Shown one piece after another: positions 56,328-64,000 of a stretch of DNA of 64,000 bases (position 1 is the first letter of the stretch; every line of letters begins with the position of its first letter). Made by a program: the position numbers and the translations under genes. The stretch is from Albifimbria verrucaria (taxonomy: Eukaryota > Ascomycota > Sordariomycetes > Hypocreales > Stachybotryaceae): the NCBI GenBank assembly GCA_020081605.1, contig JAHREC010000019.1:62001-126000 (forward strand), given 5' to 3'. The notes beneath the pieces were generated by a model that saw only the letters and a list, made by a program, of their open reading frames with translations, had not been told where the DNA came from and did not search any database.

Positions 56328-57163
56328 TTAAATATCTAACTCTATTCTCTCACCCTTCAGTACTTCCTCCAGCCTTGCTATCTCCTCCTCTTTAATAGCT
56401 TGATCTGAACTCCTAAAACTGTTAAAGAAATTTTGGAGCAGGGCCTTCGAATCCTTCTTAATAAGAAAGCTTTCTCTGTTAATACCCCATGCACTATCCC
56501 GAGGTTGTGCAGCTGTTTCAAAGCCTCTCGGCAACCCTCAAAATCCATCATCCTCGCCTGGCGTGACTCCACTGACTCTAGTACATACCCAATTGTCCGG
56601 CTGTTGTTTTCCGTAAGGTGACCGAGAAACTGCGGTGCAATCGTCTGGCCTTGAAGTAGGGAGTATATATAGCTTTCATTCGTAAGCGCCTCGCTGTAGC
56701 TAGCCTCTAGATCATAGTTCCAAAGCGTAATGACTGCTTTCTCCGTGGCCTTCTGAGCCTCAAAGATCCCTGATGGTATATGACCCCGGAGCTGTAGCGG
56801 AAACTCGAATCGCTCTCCGCTTCTGTCCATGGGCACATCCATTTGGTATCCGAGATCCCCGAGGTCAAACCGCCCTTCGTGCCAGACAGCCATCAGGTCC
56901 GGCAGTTGACGGTTCTCCGTGGACACAAGCATGTATCTGCCATCGGACCCAACTTCCATGATCCCCAAGTTCCAATCCCCGTCAGCCACCGTTTGAAAAC
57001 TTAATTTATCACTCGATTGGTCTGGTAGTGTGGAAAGAGGCTTAGGCCCTCTAAGGTATTTGATGCTTTGTCCAACGCGGATCCGATAGTGGACAGGTTT
57101 CGTATCGACGCCCTGAATAACATCTTCGATCATAAAGGAAACGGACTTAGGTAAGGCGTTCAT
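56328..57163 (-). CDS. Fungal protein-kinase-like/aminoglycoside-phosphotransferase-like protein, short
   Basis: Start at 57163 (MNALPKSVSFMIEDVI). Seen: an N-terminal beta region, AVITLWNYDLEASYSEALTNE (Lys/Glu region), APQFLGHLTEN, IGYVLESVESRQARMMDFEGC, and the catalytic-loop-like LKQLHNLGIVHG...INRESFLI (family IHGDINRYNFLI), where the Asp is absent. A CCCC on the plus strand at 56485-56488 is one base short; with one more the reading is HGGINRESFLI. No DFE/DFG metal motif follows, only a charged tail ending GERIELDI. The protein is thus either a pseudokinase or truncated by the AT-rich block next to it. Confidence 0.6.
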
Positions 57164-59055
57164 GGTGGGTAGTATGGAAAGTACTCTAAGAAGAGCAGAA
57201 GAGAGCAGGGAAGAGCAAGGAGGAATAGAGAAGAGCAGAGGGTAGTAGAGAAGTGCAGGGAAAAGCCCAAGGTTAGCTGGGTGAAAGTGTTAGGTAGGTA
57301 AGTAAGGGTGGTATATATACCCAAAAACCCCGACATAATGTGACTACCCTTGCTTCATCCCCTCTTTTCTTAATCGACCCCTCAATAGAATATGGGGTGG
57401 TTGTCGGTGCAAGCTTCGGTTGGGTAACACTTAGTAACAGTTAATGTGGTTGGCTCTGGAACCAGGGCTTACAGCGTTCGTGTTTTCTCAGCTTAATATA
57501 CCATTATGGTAAAGCTGCATATGTAACACCAATGGGCTTATTCTAATGCAGCTTGAGGTCGACTGCAGGCTGCGATGTGTGGTGGGGTAGCATGCATGGC
57601 GGGGTAGCGTTGTATTGACTGGGATACATGATTAGGTACGGTGCATATCACTATCAACGTCGGTGGCGAATACGGATCCATTTGATACACTTTACTTCCT
57701 GTTGTATGGTTAACATAATGTTGTTGTATGCACACTTATAGTATCAAAAACCACAGTATCAAAATATTTATAATATAGTAACCTAACGCTCATGTCGGTC
57801 CAGCCGATACTTTAGCCCAATAATACTGATAACCGGCCCGTGACGCTTTCCACGCCTTCGCTATGCCAGGTATGTATACGAACATTGCTCCAAGGCTAGC
57901 CCTGGCGACGGCTGTTGCGGTGGTGATCGCATGGGTAATTCAGTACAAAGGGTTCGTTCAAGAGGCGTTGTTGACAGTTCCTGCCTCTCTTACGGTCCCC
58001 GCACACCCCACCAACTATCTTGGGCGCAATGGGAGCGTTGCATCCGCAGCGGTATACGACATATTGATAGGTACACGTATTGAATGCTAAGCACATATGG
58101 TCAGTTACCAGGGGCTCTTCAAGGCTATAGATAAAAGCCATGGAACATACCTTGAGCAAGGAAAGCTACAGTAGGATACTAGCCAAGGGCAAGAGGTAAT
58201 AAGAGAAGGAAGGATAAGCAGTCTGTTATTCCAGGTGATATTCGTTTTCGACTTGTTTCAAGGAAGGTCTATATAGTAGATAAAAGGAAGTATTGCTGGT
58301 GTGGATTTCACTTGGGAAGCGTGGGCGTATCTGTGATATTTATGCCCGCAGAGGCATTCTACTAATCGATGTTGGTTGGAGGAGGGTCGTTAAGACTGGT
58401 GAGGTTGGTATCGGCCTGTCTAGGGTTTGACTATATGCGCGCGCCAATCTGTGACTCTGTTTATATCATCGGACTACTGGTCCATCGAGGGCAGGCCAGG
58501 CGCCTACAACGGCATTGAGCCATCGGGTTTATGCACATATTCATGCTCTGTAATAAGCCGCTATACCCCTGGTGTTTCGTATAAAGGCAAAAGATTAATC
58601 ATTAATATACGATAGATTAGGACTGCCAGGAGATGCATCAAATAACCCGTAACCCTGCTTCAGTTATGTCCTACAGCAACTTCGCTTCGCCCATAAGAAC
58701 AGGCTACTGACCGGATGGTAGGTAAGCTATTTACGTTGGTGAACCATGTGATTTGTCCTCTACATAAATAGAATAAGTATAGTTGCCTGGGTAGCGCTTT
58801 GTTAGCTTCGTCTGATAGGCTACTGCTGGACCACAGCCTCAGGAGGAAGATGACCAACACTTATAAGAGGTACAGTAGGAACCAATGAGCAATGAAGCAG
58901 GTTTCACCGGTTATCCATGTGATTCACAGGGCGGATACTCTAAAACAAGGGGTTTGCTCAACCAACAATGTTAAGCGCTAATGCTCTAAAGGGAAATACA
59001 CATCACCAACAGTCTCTTTCGTCGAAGCTTGCTAAATAGATGATGATGATGCTGT
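57164..59055. other. Gene-poor interval
   Basis: About 1.9 kb. Purine-rich AGAGCAG/GAAGAGCA repeats lie at about 57185-57260, just upstream of the kinase-like start, and may be 5'UTR or promoter. Elsewhere only short chance frames. A weak trace near 58740 could be more of the acyltransferase tail. Confidence 0.4.
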
Positions 59056-60200
59056 TTAATGAGTATATTCGAGAAGGTTGGCATACGGGCAATCCCTATT
59101 CTGAGCATAAAACCCGGTTGGGTTCTTGACACTGTTAGCAAGAGAAGAAAGAAGAATCGGGAGCCGGTAGCGGGCGTTTACTACATGGACGACAATGATT
59201 GGTGTAGTCTTCGTCCCACTTGTTGCCACTAACTTACTGAACCACGCGAACATGACACTCGAGTCGCTGATAGGAAGCTTCGCCTCAGATGATGCTTTCT
59301 GATTATCTATGCCAATAATATCACGGTGTACTTCGCAGAGCAAATAACCATATACCGTGGCCTGGAGGAAAACAATTTTATTATTATCGCGACAAGGGTA
59401 GATCCACTGTCACGCATACGACAGGCTAAATAATGCTAGATCGAATGTCTTCATCATTTTCTTCTCCATGGCGAACTCTTCCTCTGCTTTTTAGCGAGCG
59501 TGTCGAGAAAGTCTTCCCGCGCACCTAACAGCTCAGCGATCTCTCAAAGCTTTCCTGTCAACGCAATGGACCAGTTGTGTAGTATGGCTTGAAAATCGAG
59601 TCCGTCGGCCATGCAGTATGGCCAAGTTATCAATATTATAGTGGCATCGCTAAACCAGATAACGTGAAGAGAGATCTGAGGAAGTTGCTGGTCGATCAGG
59701 TGCTTGACAGTCAATGGGCCATGAGGCGGAAAGAGACGGTCGCGAAAATCACTGGGAAGTTGGTGTACGAAAACATGTCTTCTTGGTCTGATATACACTT
59801 TCCCTAGCTCATGTCTATCCACACTCATGTTTGCAAAATCGCTATGATGAAACATTATTGAAGACTGGTTATTGGTGAAGACTCTGGGAATAGAGACTTC
59901 TAATTGATCTCCAGTATTCTACTATACTAAGATATTAGCCAATGACCGCTCATACTCATATGATCACAAATGGGACGCCAATGTTACCTTCGGTCGCAAC
60001 CGAGCGCCAAGCTTTCTCCAGTCATCAATTTCCAACAATGCCTTCAGAGCTTCATGAAGTTTTGTTGTATCAAGGACCCGATTATAATTAGCACACCAGG
60101 TCACCAGGAAGCGATATCCCTCAAATTGATCTAGAGTGTGTAGTGGATAAACGTCTTTACTGAGGCCGCGCTCTGGGCATTTTTGCGGACACGCGGCTTC
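59056..60200 (-). pseudogene. BAHD/trichothecene-3-O-acetyltransferase-like acyltransferase, eroded
   Basis: Pieces in order on the minus strand: GLSKDVYPLHTLDQFEGY, ALKALLEIDDWRKLGARLRP, VFVHQLPSDFRDRLF, ISLHVIWFSDATIILITWPYCMADGLDF (the catalytic HxxxD position has become YCMAD), IAELLGAREDFLDTL, ISDSSVMFAWFSKLVA, VVNARYRLPILL. These match the fungal transferase family that acylates terpenoid or polyketide alcohols. A TGA at 59544-59546 interrupts the frame between ALTGKL and IAELLGA, frames shift elsewhere, and the C-terminal DFGW-like motif is missing. A dead gene. Confidence 0.65.
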
Positions 60201-61985
60201 CGCCTTTAGAGACCAGTCATCCTCATTACTATTGCGAACACGAAGAAGACGCCGCGGCGGTGATGCTTAGGGACTGAGTCCAACATCTTGTTAAAGAGCT
60301 TCTCTAGTTCACGAGGGATATTAGAGACAATATCTTTCAATATTTCTATCGAAGTTGCCCCAGGAGCGACCTCATCTACTAGCAGAGAAACACCCCATTA
60401 GCAACCTGAATTATCTTCTCGACGAAGCTACGAAATCTCTCGGGTTTTAGCTCTGTAATGCGCTGAAATTGTTCATTATGCTCTAGCTTCGCTTCAACAA
60501 GAATTTCAGAGACGCATCTTTTGTGAAGTCATTAATTGAGTGGTGATTTCTGGCATGTCGCGACTTGAGACGCATATCTTGATATGGTCTGGTAGTGATG
60601 CTTGGTCGGGAATTATCCTCTCTCTCGATGTAGATATAGCCAGGGCAGGTGTTTGTTTCCAGTTTTATTTCCAGTTCGGGCTCCGGAGTCCGGTAGCCAG
60701 GTAGCTATACGATACTGTCGGTTCATCGAACTCATAGAGTGCATCCACGAAGAAGCAAAAATAGAATTTTTCCCGCATTTCTTGCTCATTTTTCAGCCGG
60801 TCGAAAACTTGGTGCATATCATCATCCGAGATCTTTAGTAGTATCTCGAGTCTATCATCCTTGAGGTATTTTGAAGGATCCTAATGACGTGGGAAAGGTG
60901 TTCTTGCCACGTCCAGCACCTCTTTGAGAGCTTCGTAAAGTAAACTCCTCACTAAGCCGCGAATTTCCTTTTGCTCGCCGATGCCGAGTTTCCAAAACAA
61001 AAACCTGGACATTATGACTGTTTTACTACCTTTCCTCTTCGCCCACTCCCCAAGGAGAGCTCTGGTCGTGTTATTCATGGCTAGAAAGTTCATGAGAGTT
61101 GATTTCCCTGAGCCGAGGTTGCCGATGATGTGAAAGATACCAGACCCAGACCGAAGCTAAGTGGAGATATGTTGTTCATGGTTCAGACCGAACTTCAGCA
61201 ATTGATCCGGAGGATCCTCAAAGATCCAGTCACAGGTGTCAGATTCCCTGTCATGCATTTCATTGAATCTCGTATTAGTTAAGGTGGGTCAAATAGAGCG
61301 GAGGATGGCTTCATGATTAATGGCCGCGAGTGCTTTTATAGACCTGTCTCGAAGTGTTTCGATGATGCTGTGCAGCGTATTTCGACTTCCGCCCTGCTAC
61401 AGTAATTTCTTTATCTCCATTGACTCATTGGAGGCATTGGAGATAGCTTGGTTCAGTAGTTCTGTTAGTGTCCTCTGATTTGCCCTAGTATTCAATTATT
61501 AGTGGAACCTAAAATTGATTATACCAGTGAGGCCTCTAGAAAGTGTCCCAGCAGAGATGGAGACGTATAAAGCAGCTTCAGATACAGCTAAGTGTAAATC
61601 CTTTGCGCAGAATTCTAACTCGGACTGGAACTGTTCAGTAACCGGCTTTGAAGCGAATATTCGCAAGAATGCCTTCACTGATTCCCAGAATGACTCTTCC
61701 TTGGGCCTGCATCTATCGAGAATTTCATTGACCTTGCTTGAGACTTGCTCACACTGGAGATGGACTTTTCGGATGAGATCTATTTCTGTTTCTGCCGCCT
61801 GGGAGACCATTTTAAAATCCTTCAAAGTGTCTCCAGTTTAACAGTCTCGTTGTGTATAAGTTTGGTCTTTTTAGTGCGTCCGGTGTCGTACAGCTGCTTA
61901 ATAGCCTGAGCGGCTTTGATTGCAGATTCAACAATTGTGATAATATTGTACAATAAGGATAATAACTTGAGAGGGTCCACTTTCT
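60200..61985 (-). pseudogene. NACHT-type STAND/NLR-like NTPase, eroded
   Basis: Fungal NLR-like proteins are non-self or heterokaryon-incompatibility sensors. Seen in order: an N-terminal helical domain (LLSLLYNIITIVESAIKAA, then AAETEIDLIRKVHLQ), TLTELLNQAISNASNESMEI, CDWIFEDPP, P-loop IFHIIGNLGSGKSTLMNFLA, FLFWKLGIGEQKEIRGLVRS, Walker B-like FCFFVDALYEFDE, sensor-1 IKICVSSRD, VANGVFLLVDEV, IPRELEKLFNKMLDSVP. No repeat domain follows. In-frame TAG codons lie at 61397-61399 and 61157-61159, where homologues would have Gln and Trp. Both are C:G-to-T:A changes. A T-run slip is at 61824-61826. The start codon position reads GTG. Confidence 0.7.
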
Positions 61986-62951
61986 TTTATCTTATAACAT
62001 CTGGTACTTAGTGATCGTTTATAGATTTTTTATATAGAGCAATATGGATATTGTAGACAGGGAAGCTGGTCTTTAAATTCGAAGCTGAGATGAACCCTGC
62101 TCTCATCGTGGTGCTAGCCACTAACTTCTAGTACTTCCTTTTATCATCACTACTGTATACTCCCTTAGACTACCTATAAGTGTGTGACCTTTCCCTTATG
62201 ATACTGATTGTTTATATAGAGACCAATAAAGAAATGCTGCAACATATGTATATAGTATTAAATATTACCATAATAACATAAATACGCGGTTTTATCTAAA
62301 GTTGAGAATTTCCCACGGTCCATATAGATAACATTACATAATCTCGATTAAATTAGCAGATTCGGTTTTACGATATTTCCAGAGCCATTCATATTATCAT
62401 CACACTCCATCCTCCTACCCTGCCTAAACTAAACTGGTGTGTTCGCGCGAGATTACGTGATTGAGGCCAGTCCCCAAAGTGAGGGATCCAGGGCTTAGTT
62501 ATGAATGGCGAGAACGACCCGTTTCTGTCAGGACCTACATGTTCATGTTCTCCGTGAACACCACGTGAAGAGGCCAGTTTGCGGAAGCCTAACTAGCGCC
62601 TTGCAGGTGTGCAGGAGAAAGAGATCAGCATTGAACGGTTCCGTCTAATTGTGATCATGTGGGGCACAAGCCGTTGTCCGAGGGCAATTGGAAAGCGTGA
62701 GCATCGTCGACAACACGCAAAAGCTTGACATGAATGTTGTGAGTCGGCGTTTGTGCTGCCAGGTGCCCAATGTTAACTAATGCAAGGGATAATTGATGTG
62801 ATTATTATTAAGGATATTTGCGCTATGGATTTCCTAACATTGCGCAACCCGAGTCTCTGCTCTGCCTGGAGGGTCTTATGATTAGCATTGAAACGTCAGT
62901 GCCAGATTCATGCGACTTCAAAAGACAGAATTTAAATGTAAAGGTTATGTA
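61986..62951. other. AT-rich intergenic region
   Basis: About 970 bp; 62000-62350 is AT-rich. No gene or RNA seen. Confidence 0.4.
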
Positions 62952-64000
62952 TCAGGTCGTTATTTCATTCCCTAGTAACCTCCCTACTTCCTCTGCAATG
63001 GCCATTGTCCTCTCCTCGGTTAGTCGTCTCCCGATAATTTGAACCGCAATAGGTGCGCCATGATAGGCCTCGGGATCATCTATAAAGTTAGTGAGTAGAC
63101 ATGATAATTCTTGTATCGCTTACTCACATTCAGCCTGAACGATAGCATCCATGTTTGTTAAGGGGCTGAAATCAGTGTTAACCTTGTCAATTATTCTATC
63201 AGCGTACGTAACTGGCACCACCACACTCGTGTAATCGAGAATATTGATCGCAGTGGCGTATCCATAGTACTTGAACTGGTTATGGCGGACGGCAGCAGTA
63301 GGCGTGATTGGCGCGATCAAGGCGTCAATTTCTTTACCATGCTTCATTTCGAAGGCCTTGATAGCCTCGAGATACCGCATCTGGTATTTCCACTTTTCCA
63401 ACTGGGCATCCCAGGCCTGATTCACATCAAGCCTCGGAAGGTTGGGGTTAACAAGATCACTAATGTTAGGGATGGCTGGTTCGCCAGATTCTTCAAGTAC
63501 GCCGAAGATATCCTACGCATGGTTAGCAATTGCGTTTACACGGCCCCAACTGAGATTGTAGCTTACAACACCACCATCCGCCGCATAAATCTTAGCTGCC
63601 AAGTCAACACCGGTGGCATGGTCCATCGGTTTCAGGGCAATACTGTATGGCCGGCCTTCTTCAAGGTATCCACGACAATATTTATGCCCCGTAAGATTGG
63701 TGGATGAGGAAGTACAACTCCGTCACACTCATAGAAGCCGAACGTTAACTCGTGTGATGCAATCTTGGCCTTGATGGCATCTTCCTCACTTTGCCGCCAA
63801 GGCATAGGGATAACTTTGGAGTCGTAAGCCCATGGATCTTGCTGTAGTACGGAGGTAACGAGCAATCGCATGTCGGCAATGCTGTGTCCAATTGGTCCGA
63901 CAACGCTATGAATCGTCTCCTGCCCTTCCATGCTGTTGGCCATGTTGGCGTATGGCAGGCGTCCATGGCTGGGGCGTAAGCCGTACAGAAAGTTGAATGC
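62952..64000 (-). CDS. Amidase-signature family hydrolase, 5' end beyond window
   Basis: This is the C-terminal two thirds of an amidase (AS family; amide to acid plus ammonia). Seen from the window edge: FLYGLRPSHGRLPYANMANS, TIHSVVGPIGHSIADMRLL, LTFGFYECDGVVLPHPPILR, ALIAPITPTAAVRHNQFKYYGYATAINILDYTSVVVPVT, and a last exon YDPEAYHGAPIAVQIIGRRLTEE ending at 62952. The catalytic Ser-cisSer-Lys segment should lie just outside the window. Two introns are clear: GTAAGC...GCGTAG (about 63513-63566) and GTGAGT...TTATAG (about 63078-63126). Near 63632-63634 one base is missing (TGAAAC for TGGAAAC) in LPWKP. Otherwise conserved, so probably functional. Confidence 0.85.

Noticed and set aside
1..64000. 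CRISPR array, riboswitch or bacterial-type operon features
   Set aside because: The spliced genes show this is fungal nuclear DNA. No regularly spaced direct repeats were found and ribosome-binding sites do not apply.

Overview
The window is nuclear DNA of a filamentous ascomycete (Pezizomycotina; Eurotiomycete-like content is plausible but unproven). The evidence is many 44-99 bp GT-AG introns with CTRAY-type branch points, a fungal carbohydrate-enzyme set (GH105, GH26, GH27), a fumarylacetoacetase-like protein, DUF3500, a PhiA-like protein, a NACHT-type STAND relic, and short very AT-rich blocks that look like RIP-decayed DNA. Nearly every gene is spliced, so many exons below are joined from several reading frames.

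Layout. 0-6 kb: AT-rich relic DNA, a secreted tyrosinase (+) and a secreted GH105 hydrolase (-). 7.6-31.5 kb: a dense catabolic block holding two CocE/NonD (S15-like) hydrolases, four different FAD aromatic monooxygenases, a cupin, a fumarylacetoacetase-like hydrolase, a DUF3500 protein, a CMD/AhpD-like protein, a metallo-beta-lactamase-fold hydrolase and an MFS transporter. An amidohydrolase-2 protein at 37.3 kb may belong to it. Together these suggest uptake, de-esterification, hydroxylation, ring opening and hydrolysis of an aromatic acid or phenol. The substrate cannot be read from sequence. 33-42 kb: secreted mannanase (GH26), a PhiA-like cell-wall protein and alpha-galactosidase (GH27), a galactomannan-degrading pair. 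42.8-45.2 kb: remnants of a killer-toxin-like chitinase tail and a GMC oxidoreductase. 46-53.5 kb: a secreted or cell-wall group with two proline-tract proteins (one with about 110 consecutive prolines), a zincin metallopeptidase and an unrecognised two-exon protein. 54.7-57 kb: an unrecognised protein, an AT block and a kinase-like fragment. 59-62 kb: eroded acyltransferase and NACHT/STAND genes. 63-64 kb: an amidase running off the right edge.

Caution. About two dozen otherwise well-conserved genes or exons are broken by a single-base gain or loss, mostly a one-base loss in a homopolymer (often five bases reduced to four). Where checked, putting the base back makes the spliced length divisible by three. 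This looks more like consensus error than gene death, so frameshifted genes are listed as CDS with the position noted. By contrast, the relics at 1.1, 39 and 59-62 kb carry TAG or TGA codons of the C-to-T (RIP) type and look truly decayed.
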